Source of the DNA: Metaphire vulgaris
Taxonomy: Eukaryota; Annelida; Clitellata; Crassiclitellata; Megascolecidae
Reading direction: 5' to 3'
DNA: 64,000 bases
NCBI GenBank assembly: GCA_018105865.1
Contig: CM030861.1
Location: forward strand, 7,223,384 to 7,287,383
Numbering within the stretch: position 1 is the first letter of the stretch; each line of letters opens with the position of its first letter. The notes beneath the pieces are model-generated. The model made no database searches. It was not told where the DNA came from and worked only from the letters and a program-made list of their open reading frames with translations. Below are positions 1 through 12,134 of the stretch, piece after piece. Made by a program: the position numbers and the translations under genes.

Positions 1-791
1 AAATTATAAGGACGACTAAGCCGTATCTCAAAAACTAGAGTCAATGGGGTAAAACGGATCACATTCTTGGAATCAGGGCACCAAAATTACACAAGAATAG
101 GTCTTGCTTTGCAGGCAACAAACTGTGTGTTGACCATTTCATTATAATAAAATCTGCATTACGTAAATAGAAAATGCATGCATACTGTATATGAAAAAAT
201 CACATGTAGCGATATATAAAAAGTTGACCTGATTGTGCAAAACCAATGTTATATTTGAATTTAGGACATCAGAATTGTCCTAAATCTGTTAAGAAAACTT
301 AGACATAAAATTTCATGTAAACCAGTGTTATGACATGTGCTTCAGTTACAGTAGACTATACAATTTTTCTATTTGCCCGTAACTAAAAATTCTGACGTGA
401 TAGAAGATTTTGGTGGTTATATTTCGATTTAGCATAGCCTAATTGTATTAAATCACCACAATTCTTATCAGTTAATGAAAAAAACTTTTCTTTTGTTACT
501 CAGTGTAATAATAATAATAATAATGTATGTGCTGTGGAATATAAACACGAGCTTTGTAATGGGAATGGCTTCTGAATGAAATTTATAGCAAAATTCAAAA
601 TATGAAAAGCCCAGTATCCTTCATTTCATGTCATGAAATGGTCAAATCTGTTTAATTTTACACAGACAGAGAAAAATTCATGATTGCTTGCACCTATAAA
701 AAATAATAAAACTAATATAATTGGATTTTACATGGTTTAGTCGGATTTCTCCTGGGTTGAAATGTGTCAGAAATGCTTGTATAACATTTTA
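1..791. other. AT-rich non-coding stretch
   Basis: I see no gene here. There is a short (AAT)n run near 505-523. The rest is unique-looking AT-rich sequence with stops in all frames. Confidence 0.5.
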
Positions 792-1096
792 GAAAGATGA
801 AAAATGTTCATAGTACAGCCGATATTTTTAGGACCTGTTGGAAAATATAATTAAGATACAGGTAGGGCCTATTATTAAGATACAGGTAAGGCCTATGTGT
901 ACTAATCAAGAGGATCTGTAGAGAGCAAACAAGATGGACAAGGAAACAAACAAGGAAAGATGAAAAATGTTCATAGTACAGCCGATATTTTTAGGACCTG
1001 TTGGAAAATATAATTAAGATACAGGTAGGGCCTATTATTAAGATACAGGTAAGGCCTATGTGTACTAATCAAGAGGATCTGTAGAGAGCAAACAAG
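792..1096. repeat. Perfect 142-bp direct duplication
   Basis: Positions 792-933 and 955-1096 read as identical, with 21 bp between them (163-bp period). Inside each copy is a smaller repeat of the form TTAAGATACAGGTA(G/A)GGCCTA. Identity over 142 bp suggests a recent duplication or an assembly duplication. Confidence 0.9.
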
Positions 1097-1189
1097 TTTC
1101 CAGAAACTGGTGAAGTCAATGTTCTCTTACTGGAAGATTGAAAACAATGTATTGGTTTTACCTTGACCTATAAACAGGAATCGTTATAG

Positions 1190-1563
1190 GAAAATGCTGA
1201 AAATAAGTTATAAAGATATGATCAAAAATGATACTATTCGCAAAGACCTGGGACGAACAAAGACTGTTGTGGAGAAGATCAAAGAAAGAAAATTATCGAT
1301 ATTTGGACACATCTGCAGAATGAGGATGACAGAATAATAAAGACAGTGATGATGGGCAGGTCAAATGGTATGAGAAAAAGAGGAAGACCAAAGAGAAGAT
1401 GGATCGATGACATTCTTGAATGGACTGGACTTGACACCACCCAAAATGCGATACACATGGCCAAAGAAAGGAAAGGGCCATGGGCGAGCACTCTTACACC
1501 GTTGGCTCCGACGGTCCTTATGGACTATGGAGTGTGATGATGATGATGATGATGATGATGATA
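1190..1563 (+). mobile_element. 3' end of a non-LTR retrotransposon
   Basis: Conceptual translation gives the usual C-terminal tail of endonuclease/reverse-transcriptase LINE proteins: KIKERKLSIFGHICRM, then GRPKRRWIDDI, then an A-x-x-RxxW-like end. A stop interrupts it near 1340, so it is dead. It ends in a (TGA)n run at about 1537-1563, a microsatellite tail shared by other LINE copies in this window. Confidence 0.8.
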
Positions 1564-1599
1564 AACAGGTGAGGAATTCATATCAAGGACCATGTGCTT

Positions 1600-2783
1600 T
1601 ACGTCACAATTGATGAATATTCATAAGGGCAGAAAAACGCATGACCAAGGATTATAAGTAGAACGCAAACTTTCTTACGTCGGCGAATATATGCTGAGAA
1701 TCCATGCGAGAATCCACTAATGGACTGTTTAAGTTTCCATATCAGACAACCAATCACAGACAGAGATGTTGCCTTGTCGACATGTAACAGCCTCTTTGAT
1801 TGGATCAGAGCGACCGCGAGAAGCTCAAAGACCAGAATGCATTGCACGCGAGTGATTCTCAATTACAGTGAGAGTTTTATTCAAACTCTGTATTATCTTT
1901 GGTTTGTGGGATAACCGCATTCGCAAAAGGCGCAGTTGTTGATAGTATTTTTGATCGCCCCATAGATCACCGAATGTGACTGAGAGGCTGCCGGTTAAAA
2001 ACGACGACAGGACCACCGACAGTTTGTTGGGGTTTTCGGCGTATTGCCAACAGCCCTGTTGACGCCAATACGAAGGGGCTATCATTGTTTCTATGATGCC
2101 ACCGGTCAAAAATTCTGTTCTTGTTAACCTCAGTTTGACTTTCTTTCTCGATATTGGTTGTATTTGTTTTCTCGTATATTAATTATGGACAGCATCGGTT
2201 AAACTACTTGGTACGAAAGTATCATGTGAGTATAAACCATACGTATTATAATTTTAATTTACTTCTATTAAATAATAAATAGTACTTACCGGCTGTAATG
2301 CTAAGATGATTACCTTTTGTCATTGGAAATTCTTAGCAGGTCCAAATCAATCCTGATTTAGATTTAACTGAATACTACACGAGCTGCTTTAGCCATGCTT
2401 GCTATGTAGGCCTGGTTAGGTGTTCGTTTTCCAGCCGTATTCATCCAAGGATGCTTACACCATTTCTCTCCATGGTTTCCTGTAACGTCTTCTCGAATGT
2501 TAACCATTGTTGTCTTTTTTATATGGACATAAATACGGCTTGCAATGTTGACCAAAACATAAGTTAATTTGTGTAACTAATAGCAAGATTGAAAGGTCAG
2601 ATTCAATTGCGTATACAGCTATTTTATTGGAAAATGACCTTTTGACCTGTATTTCAAAAGCATAACTGCATAGTGAATGCTCAGTGACAAAGTAGTCTAA
2701 TTTGTCACTTGTGACAATTTTGGTTGTGGAAATGTGTTCATTAATAAATTGGAAGCCTGGATATGCTTTCTTTATTCTGTACT
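1600..2783. other. Unassigned stretch with one unexplained open frame
   Basis: No recognised gene or repeat. On the minus strand, 2109-1825 is an open frame of 94 codons with a hydrophobic patch (LSVVLSSFLTGSLSVTF). The sequence around 1690-2110 is richer in GC than its neighbours. It could be an exon of a divergent gene or chance. I do not recognise the product. Confidence 0.3.
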
Positions 2784-3077
2784 AAGGGGCTGGAAGTTAG
2801 CAGAAAGGTAACAACACTGGACGATAGGGCAGAAGGTCATGGGTTCGATACCTGCAGAAGCTCTAGGGTCAACTCAGCCTTACTTGCTAGAGCCTAGAGA
2901 GTGGTGGTAAAATGAGCAGCAGCGTTAAGCTGCAAAGTAAAACGTGGGCCTGGGGAAAATAATGTCAACCTACTCCAGATTAATGGCTTATACCACTTGG
3001 CGTCGCTGATTGTCTAGAACGGAGATAAGTGCCGGAACCCAATGCTCGGACTTGATTATGGGGCCTACCGTTACCTA
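2784..3077 (+). mobile_element. SINE-A copy (tRNA-headed)
   Basis: The head carries a box A-like TTAGCAGAAAGGTAACAAC and a box B-like GGTTCGATACC, as in tRNA-derived SINEs. The body ends in GGAACCCAATGCTCGGACTT and a CCTTTAC-like tail. At least six other copies lie in the window. Confidence 0.8.
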
Positions 3078-3449
3078 TTCTGTACTAATTTGCACAGTGC
3101 TATATGAATTTATGAAATTTTACTTGCTTACTTATTCTGGGCATTGACGTTAGACTGAAAAATGTTGGCAAAATGCTGACTTGGAACCAAAATAATCCAT
3201 ATTTGTATATATTTTCCATAATTGAAAACTCATGCTCAAGATTGTGTCAGACACATGGCAGTTGAATTTAATATTTTGGATTTTTTCATGACTCGCTGTT
3301 TCTTGATAATCCACTGATGCATCGAATCCAGTAACAAAATATCAACGTTCAGCACAATTACAATAATTTTTGCAAGTTGAAATTTAGTGCACAGTGTCTT
3401 ATTGTAATGCTTCTGAAATCTAGGATTGTCTTTTTCAATAGAATAAAAG

Positions 3450-6400
3450 GTGGCAATGCTCTGTCGACTTGGTCAGAAGTTGATCGTTCGTCCACTGAAA
3501 ATCGTTCGAAGTCTTTCCGCTACAGACCGTCTCTTTTGCGACGCAAATTCTGCTAATGAAATTTCAGAGAAAGATTTTCACCCGAAAAAGGCATTGCTGG
3601 TGAGGAAGGTGACGCGCTACGAATATGAAAAAGCTGTACTTGAAGCCGGATCTGAACGAGGAAGAACTAAAGGCATATGTGAGTATTTCAGGTTTTGATA
3701 TTTGACAGATTTTGCTAGATTGATTGTATAAAGATGATGATGATGAGTTCTTTGCCTTTGGGCCGGTCCACTTGTCTTTTATGCCACTTGGGGATAAGTA
3801 GCGTAACACTGAACCCCAGGCTCATAGCTCACTATTATTTGGGGGCCTTCTAATCACTTATCTCCATTGGGACCAATTCGCAGTGGGGTCCTATAGATTT
3901 GTGGGAGTCAGTTCTGAGCCATGGAGGCCATTTTGCTGTTACATCACTGTTGGGATGGAATGAGTGGGGTAGTTTTCCGTTGACTTCCTCAGAGACAATC
4001 GGGGTAAACAAATTGTCAAAGGTCATTATGAAGTAGCTAGGGTCAGAAGCCCAAAACACATTTTAAACTATAAAACAGAGGGGAGAAGATCTAAAGGAAG
4101 ACTGAAAACATGATCAGTGGACAGATTGGAGGAGAATCTGCACATGGCAGGACTGAATCTCAACGGAAATACTGACGGAAGACACCAAATACCTTGGAAG
4201 AAATAGCAAGGGACAGATAACTTTAGAGAGATGTCATGGTGAAGTCGATAGCCGGACACTGCTGGAAGACAAAGACCTGACCTGACCTGACCTGAGAGTC
4301 AGATTCAAACCTGTTATCCTCCAATTGCATGGCAACAATCCTACCACTACTCTATTGCACTGCAAGCTTTATAATGATTTTATAATCGGCCTTAATGATG
4401 AATTCTGATCATTTGTAATTTTCATATTGATTGACGAGATTTATATTATATTGAGAGATTGAAATATTTTTTGGGTAAACTGCCTGAATTGTTAGATTTT
4501 GATGATTGTGTTTCATCATTGTGCACTGTTTTTATGACACCATTGAAATTTATTCAGCAGTTTCACTTTTATTGAAAGGTTAATCTTAATCTCTTATGAT
4601 TTTGGGAATCTGTCTACAAGTTTTATGTTGACATTAATTGAGTGGAGACGGTGAATTAAGCATTTTCTGTCAAAGGTCAAGTCCAAGGGTTCTGACTATG
4701 ACGCGCTGGTGCAAAGACACGACGAGTATTTTAGAAGTCTCGATGAAATTCAAGAGGCTTTTGTGTGGGTGATTATACTCTTCTTTTAATTGCATTGCCT
4801 GACTTTGATACTGTAATTATGAAGAAATTAATTTAGGATTTAATATTAAATTTGGCATTTGATGATCTGCTGATGGTTAATATTTTCATGTCACTTCCTC
4901 TTTTATAGCAGAACTCTCTGGTTAAACTTAGGGTCCCTAATCCTTATATCTGGTATGATATTTTAAAATACAATTTTAGGCGGAAAGGTACAGAATTTCG
5001 ACTCATCCATCGGTATGACTATGACAGAAGTCTTGTCGACTGGGCCGATGTCATATTTACGGCGGGTGGCGATGGTACGTTTCTGATGGCTGCCAGCAAA
5101 GTTGGTGGACGGAGTAGACCGGTGGTTGGAATTAATACAGATCCTCTGAGGTAATTTCTTTGGAAGAATGATTTCTCAATGTGAATTTGGAGATTTTTTT
5201 GAATCTGGCAGAATTATTATGCTTCAATAACTTGGCTACGATGTTGCTAGTGGGTAATTTTAAATATTTGAACTGTAACTGCTTGCTTGATTTTTGTCTG
5301 CCAGGTCTGAAGGTTTTCTCTGCTTGCCAAAGCATTTCTCGAAAAACATCTCTGCGGTTTTGGAAAAATTATCAAACGGTGAATTTAAGTAAGTGAACTG
5401 TGACTTGTTTGTTGCTAAGGACTTTGATAGAGATCTTCACTGTCGATAAATAACTCATATTAGTGTTTTAATGCTATGAATAATGGCCAGTGGCATATAT
5501 ATTTCTGTTATCCTACGTGCTTTCTCTATCTATCTTCCTGAGACAAATTTTATAGTCCCTTCTAGAGAGGGTCAAAATCAAGGGAGCTGTTGACAATGTC
5601 AACATCAATATGGGATGGAAGATGTTGGTTTTGAAAATTCACGATGATGCATTGTTATGAGTGATGTTGTTAGGACAACAATGCACTGTTATGATTATAA
5701 TTATTATTATTACATGGTTGTTAACGCACGTTAAGTCATTCACAGAGTGACGAATAGAAAGTGCGGAGCAATTCGGAGCGAACAACTTGTCTCAGGTCGC
5801 TACGCAGTGTCTGAGGTCAGGTTCGAACCCGCTACCCTCCGGTTACACGTCAATAATCCTACCACTACTCCACCGCGTCCCTTAGATGATGTTATAAGCT
5901 TTGTTATGGATGATGTTGCCAGGTGGTTCTGGAGGCAGAGAATTCGACTGACGATGTACGGGTGTCATGCCGGTGACATGCCCATTGACCTCTATTCGCA
6001 GCAAATGCTCTTTCCAGAGTACAGGTTCTGGGAGCACGTAAAGGAAAACGAACAGGTCAACAATCGGCGGACCGATGACGCCCAGGACAATCTTTCACGT
6101 CGTGTCCTACCTGTTCTCGCATTAAACGAGGTCTTCATAGGGGAATGTCTCTCGGCCAGGTAGATTCAGACAACTCACTTGAAATCAAGGTTCCGTTTAA
6201 TTCATTTACATGTGAGCTGCTTAACAGGACTTAGGAACAAGATGACGTAATTTATGAAAGAAAGTATTTTCATTAGTCTGAGTACCAGGTTAACTGTTCA
6301 GTTTACCAGGGACTTTTGGGGGTTTAACTAGCTATTTGAAGACTGAAGATAACCCAAGTGGAATATAAAATTTTATATTTAGCCATCCGAACCAAAAAAC

Positions 6401-9400
6401 GAATTTTCAACTACAATCCAGAGAAGAACAAAATTGAAAGAAAGACCGAAAAGACAATAGGTGGATGGATTGGAAGAGGATCTGAATGGGTCTGAAGGGA
6501 TCAACAGGGCTGAACCTCAAACAAAACTCTGACAGAAGACACCGAATGACTTTGGAAGAAATAGCAAGGGACAGAGAACTTTGGAGAGATGTCATGGAGA
6601 AAGTCAATAGCCAGACTCAGCTGGAGGACAAAGACCTGACCTGACCTGAACCACTGCTGACATCTGGAAAATTTGTTCTGTTTGTTAATTTTGGACTTCA
6701 ATGTAATGTAATCAATTTATAGTAATTTTTAGTGAATTCACGCATGCATTCGCAATATGATGCCAGCACTTTTTGTTTGCAGGGTATCGTTTTATGAGCT
6801 TTCCGTTGACGGTCGTTCACAGCTGAAACAGAAAAGTTCCGGCATTACAATCTGCTCGGGAACTGGTTCCACATCTTGGTTCTTCAATATCAGCAACATC
6901 ACCAAAGCAACTGCCAGGGAAATTCTAAGAATCAGTATGACGTGACCCTCATTTTAGGCATCATATGACTTCATCATGGCCAAATGAATTGCATCAATTA
7001 TATAATATTACGATCATTTGACGCTAGCCATTACTTTTTAAATCATTCGATGGACTTTGCTGCTGACTTGACTGCCCTGTGTTTAGATTAATAATTGTAT
7101 AGACAAACAAGGCATTTGCAGCGTGCATCTGAGAAATTGGGAAAAAGGAAGAAAGGACATTATATAATTTGATCAAACCATTAAATATAATAATTTCTTT
7201 GCACAAAATTTTAGTTAAAGCACAAAGGTGATGCTAAATAAGCACTTTGCTCTTAATTTAGATATTGAAAATTGTGTCTTGTCATACATATTAATATACA
7301 TGCATACATACATACATACATACATGCATGCACTTCTTTTTGATGTGCCATGCAGGTTGACTGCTTTGGTGATCGTGGACGTCTGTTTCCATCTGTCTTC
7401 TGTTGCTTGGCTTATATAGATTGTTCCGTGGTTTCCTTCCCACAGATAGCATAAACTGTCCAGATATTTTCTCCTTTGTCTTCCTCTATCCCTTTCCCCC
7501 TCAATCATTCCTCTTCTAACAAGCTATATATACATTGTGCCTGTTCATTATAGATGTTAACAAGTGCATTACAGTGTCAATAATAAACACAGTTGATGAG
7601 ATGGGCCTTTGACTGCTTGCGGAAAGCGATGGGCGACTTTAGGTTCTGTAGCACTGGTGAAAGGGCATTCCAACAAGCATGGGGTCCAGCGTACGAGAAA
7701 GCTCGTTGCCCCACAACCATCCGGAATTGAGGTTTCTGATATTAGATGGTTGAGGCAGATGAAGAAACAGCATTGTATGCCGACTGTATTTCCAAATATA
7801 TTTACTTTCAGCCGAGAATTATCGAGGATGTAGCGATGCGAAGCTTCAGGACGACGAGATTCTGCAGAAGGTGGTGAACGAGTACAACGGGGCTCTTTTG
7901 TTCGGCCCCTCTGAACTGAAGATGGCCTACTCCGTACGAGATCCTCTCACGACAGGTACATACAGAACATGTGTTTAGTATCAGATATACAGGGTGGGCC
8001 AATAAAATCACTGCCCCCCTGTTTCATTGTAGATATTTCACAACCCTGGCTCAAAATGGATGAAGTTTTGGCATACCTCTGCAGTGTTATATCATGAATG
8101 CAGCCACTAAAGGTTTTTTAAAAATTCCAAAGTGCAGCGGTGACACCTAGTGAAAACAGGGTAGGTAGGACGCGTTCATCAAAAATATGAGCTACTGGGT
8201 ATATTATGAGCATATTACTATGAATATATTACTACATTAAACAAGTTATAGAAATGCAAATATGGTAGTCATCATTTTAGATTTTCTTTTGTATTGATTA
8301 TGGAAAATTTTCATAGTTGCTTAAGTAATAGTTTCAGGGAATATTATCAATGCTGTATATTCTTTAACAAGAGGTAATTGTCTCCAGAACGCTCTGAAAC
8401 CCAAGTGTACTTGTTAGCAGTATGTTTAGTGTAGGCTTTATACACAGTGTGGAAATATGTGCTGCTTCTCTTCAAAATACTCAAGAGACTAAAGAAAGTG
8501 TTTGGATGTATTATAATAAAATGTATTTAGGCAATTTAGCATTCATTGTTTATATGGCTGAGCGACAGATAGAAAACTTTTCAGAATGAAACTTTCAGAA
8601 TGCATTATCAACAGCCGATGCCCTGTTTATGATCTCCTTTGCTTGTCAGGCCTTTTGCATGATCTGTTGTCTGTTGCATACAGGTGTGTTTCAGGTCCCA
8701 GAGCCAAGGGGTTTTGCAACAGGTAGGTCTTGTTTTGCTGTTGTGTTGTATGCATGTATAAGATTACAATACAGACATCAGATTAGAAAGCATAGAAGGA
8801 ATAATATGTGTGATTTGTTGAACTGTTTTCAGATATATTGATTGTTTCATTTATTCTTCCTTCTGTCCATTCTGTTATAACCACAGATGTCCATGGGTCC
8901 ATTTCTAGAACCCAATCCAACCCAAGCCATCAAATCTCCAACCTAACCCAACCCATGCAGGTAATAGGATTAATTGACCCAACCAAACCCTCCATAATAC
9001 AGTACATTACAATTTCTTAAACCATGAATTTTTGACCCATCACAACCAACCATTAATATGGAAAAGGCTGACCCAATTCAACCCAACCCATGGGTTACCC
9101 AACCCGTGGACATCTGTTTCTTTCTGTCCAGTTTGTGTAGTGATCTGTAAGGTCTGCTGTTATGGACTTCAGCGGTTAGCATTTTTGTAAGATTGCTTGT
9201 AGGTAAGCTCAAGAAATCAGGATTGGATATTCAAGAATTAAGGTATGTGTCTGACAAAACATTTGAAAATTTCATTCAGCTGATGTTTCTTTCCTGCTTA
9301 GGCTCTGGATTAAATCTCGTATGTGGGACGCATATGCGGTCATAGATGGAAGCGTCAGCTATAAGTTTAACGACGGAGCAATTCTTGAACTCGATATGCA

Positions 9401-9437
9401 CGAGGAAGATGCTCTTCGATGTGTTAAACTGCTCTAG
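3450..9437 (+). CDS. NADK2: NAD kinase 2, mitochondrial; frameshifted in exon 1
   Basis: NADK2 phosphorylates NAD+ to NADP+ with ATP in the mitochondrial matrix. Ten exons fit: 3450-3678, 4676-4764, 4980-5150, 5305-5388, 5923-6159, 6783-6934, 7812-7955, 8684-8722, 9203-9242 and 9302-9437 (TAG). The total is 1321 nt, one base more than 440 codons; the vertebrate enzyme has about 442 residues. Residues 1-30 are basic and hydroxylated, like a matrix-targeting presequence. Diagnostic motifs are TRYEYEK, the GGDGT nucleotide-binding signature in exon 3, INTDP, FWRQRIRL, LNEVFIGE, GTGSTSW and FNDGAI near the C-terminus. Splice phases agree from exon 1's downstream frame to the stop. The oddity is in exon 1: after TRYEYEK the homologous frame (LYLKPDLNEEELKAY) is reached only if the A run at 3628-3632 is one base shorter. 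A sequencing error is likelier than a pseudogene, because everything else is intact. An AATAAA at about 9740 may be the poly(A) signal. Confidence 0.95.
3955..4365 (-). mobile_element. SINE-B copy split by a LINE fragment
   Basis: Both halves match the antisense SINE-B at 63282-63445. The left half ends at GCTAGGGTCAGA and the right half resumes at GAGTCAGATTCAAACCTG, which holds the box B complement. The LINE end at 4060-4283 sits between them. It lies in NADK2 intron 1. Confidence 0.65.
4060..4283 (+). mobile_element. LINE 3' end, (TGACC)n tail
   Basis: The sequence resembles 6410-6645. Translated in pieces it gives the GRxxxRWxDRLEExL and DRELWRDV motifs of LINE C-termini, with stops. The tail is a CTGACCTGACC run. 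Near-matching GGTCAGA and GAGTCAGA flank it where it entered a SINE-B. Confidence 0.65.
5745..5882 (-). mobile_element. SINE-B copy (tRNA-headed), antisense
   Basis: The reverse complement begins GGGACGCGGTGGAGTAGTGG (box A-like) and contains AGCGGGTTCGAACC (box B). It ends only about 40 bp before the splice acceptor of NADK2 exon 5, so it forms most of that intron's 3' end. Confidence 0.8.
6405..6645 (+). mobile_element. LINE 3' end, (TGACC)n tail
   Basis: Second copy of the element at 4060-4283, in a NADK2 intron. Fragments read MTLEEIARDRELWRDVMEK, typical of LINE C-termini. It ends in a GACCTGACCTGA repeat. Confidence 0.7.
7287..7330. repeat. (ATAC)n microsatellite
   Basis: Short ACATACATACAT run inside a NADK2 intron. 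The surrounding 7000-7800 intron shows no other recognisable feature. Confidence 0.8.
7988..8165 (+). mobile_element. Mariner-like terminal fragment
   Basis: It begins TACAGGGTGGGCCAATAAAA, like the CAGGGTGG ends of mariner-type elements, directly after NADK2 exon 7. I could not find a matching opposite end, so the extent is uncertain. Confidence 0.35.
8884..9120. mobile_element. Fold-back element rich in CCCAA
   Basis: Imperfect inverted ends CAGATGTCCATGGGT and ACCCGTGGACATCTG enclose about 200 bp of CCAACCCAACCC-like repeats. It lies in a NADK2 intron. No clear target duplication was seen. Confidence 0.55.
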
Positions 9438-10336
9438 AAACTTTCGTAGGTTCAACTTGTTGGCTCTAATGATGATGATGTAACATCGATTCACTGTTCT
9501 GTGGGACAGCATTTGTGAATTGTGCTGACATCTAACTGTATAACAAAGGATGGTATTTGGCAAGTTGATGTGAAATTTTACAGCGGCATCTGGCATGAAA
9601 TGAGTCTGTGACTGATTGATGGCCATTCCTTCAGTGTTTTTATCCCAGTGCTCAGCCATTGCTAACAATTATCAGAATAATTTTTGGATTATTATTTGCA
9701 GGATTAACAGTACTGTTCTCTATGTTTGCAGAATGGAACAATAAAACCTATTTTAGAAGAAATTAATTATTATTCAGGCATTTTCTGTGGATTTGAAAAC
9801 TACAGTATGCAAATGGCAGTTATCATAGATGTTTCATTTGTTGGATGGTTCTGGTGCCTAATCCCCCGTTGGTAGGGGTCAACTCCTGTGGGAGTAGGAC
9901 ATTTTTTCCTGTGGCAGTTCTCCCCCAGCCCCTCACTGTAGATCCAAACATTTTACGGTGGGAGGAGTCAAATCTGCCAACTGCTTTTATGAAAACCCAA
10001 CCACTGGAAACATTTCTACTTTGAAAACCATTTATGAATCACTCTAATGAAAGTTTTGTAAATGCAGAAAAAATCCAACATTTTATAATAATATATTGAC
10101 CTATTGACCTTTCTACTGTGGGTTAAATTTATAAATGAAACGCTCTGTATTATCCTGACCCATGTTTACCTGTAGGTGTACATTTCCATTTCTTTTTCTG
10201 TTTGTGCTGTTGAAAAGTGTAGTAAAATAAATTTTATTTGGTTAAATCTTCTGTTGATTTTCCAAAATTTCCTGTACTTTTAATAAATAAAATTAATTAA
10301 CTGGGTCTGTTCATCACTGTGTTTTATATTTATATA
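9438..10336 (+). other. NADK2 3' UTR and flank
   Basis: No gene is seen. An AATAAA at about 9740 lies 300 bp after the stop and is a plausible poly(A) signal. Other AATAAA words occur near 10225 and 10282. Confidence 0.45.
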
Positions 10337-10790
10337 GTAGAGTGAATAAGTAAAATCTTGTGGATTTATATGGCACTTTGGAAAGTAGTACAGTGAACCC
10401 GCTTAATTGCATAGGTGCCGTGCAAGCATTGCTTATGCGATTAACTGGGCTATGCGAATAGCCGGGACGTCTGATAATTAATTGTACGCACAAAACACTG
10501 GTTCGGGTTTTTATGTTGTTATGCGGGTTATGCAATTAAGTGGTATGCGATTAAGTGGGATCCACTGTACAACAGTAGCTGCTTATTCTCAGGTGCTTAA
10601 TCTTTCTTAAAGTAGACATGGGAAAGGCGAATGATCAGACAGGCAATGATCACTATATTTGAAGGGCAGTGAGGCTATATGTTGTTATAACATTAGAGGA
10701 TATGATTTTAGAAAAAGGAATGATTTAAGCTTAGATCTGAAGGCATGAGGAGATAATGCAGAAATTATGGGAAATGAGGATTCAGATTCA
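10337..10790 (+). mobile_element. Repeat family C, long copy split by a MITE
   Basis: It starts with the family opening AGTAAAATCTTGTGGATTTA and continues ACAGTAGCTGCTTATTCT. It then runs into CTTAGATCTGAAGGCATGAG, also seen at 27300-27390. A MITE at 10391-10567 interrupts it. Family C recurs at least six times in the window. Confidence 0.7.
10391..10567. mobile_element. Pogo/Tc1-like MITE with TA duplication
   Basis: Ends are CAGTGAACCCGCTTAAT and ATTAAGTGGGATCCACTG, inverted copies flanked by TA on both sides. Several internal words of the TTATGCGATTAA type repeat the end sequence. It has no coding capacity. Confidence 0.75.
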
Positions 10791-12130
10791 GTAGAGAATG
10801 CTGGTTGGTTTATCTATGATTGTCGTAACACATTTAGTCCTCCAGTTATCTTGAATTTCATTTTCTAAAGTTTTCTCCAATATTCTTCATTAGTTTGGCT
10901 CTATGGAAGTCTTTGCTTTGTAACATTTTTTATTAAATACCTGACATCCAAGTTATGAGTAATATTCTTTGAGTAATTATGTTATCTTAGTGTGTTACTT
11001 GTAAGTACTGGTAATACTAGGCTAATAGTTAACAGAATTTCTTGTTTGTACTTGCAAGTACCTGATCCTTCTTTTGCATGCTGTGTGTTCACAAATGGCA
11101 TGCACTGTCTCGCTGTTGTCTGTTAAGCTACTTGTTATGATACTTTATTTTATTTCTAACCAAGTTGTACCAGGAACATCGGTTTCTTATTGATGGCCTT
11201 TGTGCCAAGATGATTTCTATGTTAATGAACTTTTCCTGCTTGATGAGCATTGCGTTTCCATATAATTTATTTGTGATTTGGTAGAAAATCAGGAAGGGTT
11301 TCACATATCAGAAATTTTAGTTGAATTTCTGCATTGTTTACGATTCAATGCTATGTATTTACAATAGTGTACTTTTGCTAAGCATTGTTTCAGAGGCTTA
11401 TTACTCTAGATAAACAAGTCACAGTCTTGTTTGTTCGTGTTTTTGTTTTCATTTCTCTTTTACTTTGAACTTACTGAAGTTGAACATCGATGTAATGGTA
11501 ATTGGTTTTTGTCGGACAGGATGTACTTTTCATGTTGCATGATGGACTATTGCTAGTTATGTAAGTTATATGGATTCCCTTGGATGCTTGTTGAAATTGT
11601 CTCTAAACTTTGCACTGTTTTTGATAATGGGTGCTTTGATGTAAAGTGCTTGTCCAGAAGAGATGCCATTTAAATACTTTGTTACATTACTTGGGTCTTA
11701 CGTACAAATGAACATAATTTTTTCCTGTTATTTCTTTTACTTTTTATTTTTCCTATGGATGCCATGGTTCTATGGTGAAATAAAGATTTATATGTAATAT
11801 AATAGCATAATGCAGTGCAAGAGATATGAAAACATTTTTGACATTTCCATGAACTATGAATTAAATGTGGACTGGTAATAATGCTAAATTATATACTTAA
11901 TGATTGTGCAACACAAATGTGTGACAGTTCAATTGTTCTTTAATTAAAGTTGATGTATACAGTAGCTTCACTCGTTTTAAAATCCATTAATTTCTATGCT
12001 TTTTTGTGCAAATGGTGTATGCTTCCAGATTGGTTTTGTCCGTTTTATTTTGAAAATGTTCTGATTGCTTGCAAATTGAAAAAATAAATCTAATGAAGTT
12101 CATTTGATTTTGGATAATCAACCATTCTTG
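10791..12130. other. AT-rich intergenic stretch
   Basis: I see no gene or recognised repeat. An AATAAAGATTTATAT near 11778 could be the poly(A) signal of a long 3' UTR, but nothing links it to a gene. Confidence 0.35.
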
Positions 12131-12134
12131 CAAT

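Noticed and set aside
5747..6163. 138-codon frame taken as one gene
   Set aside because: The first part is an antisense SINE and intron; only 5923-6159 is coding, as NADK2 exon 5.
9276..9668. 130-codon minus-strand frame
   Set aside because: It overlaps the last exon and 3' UTR of NADK2 in antisense and has no recognisable domain.
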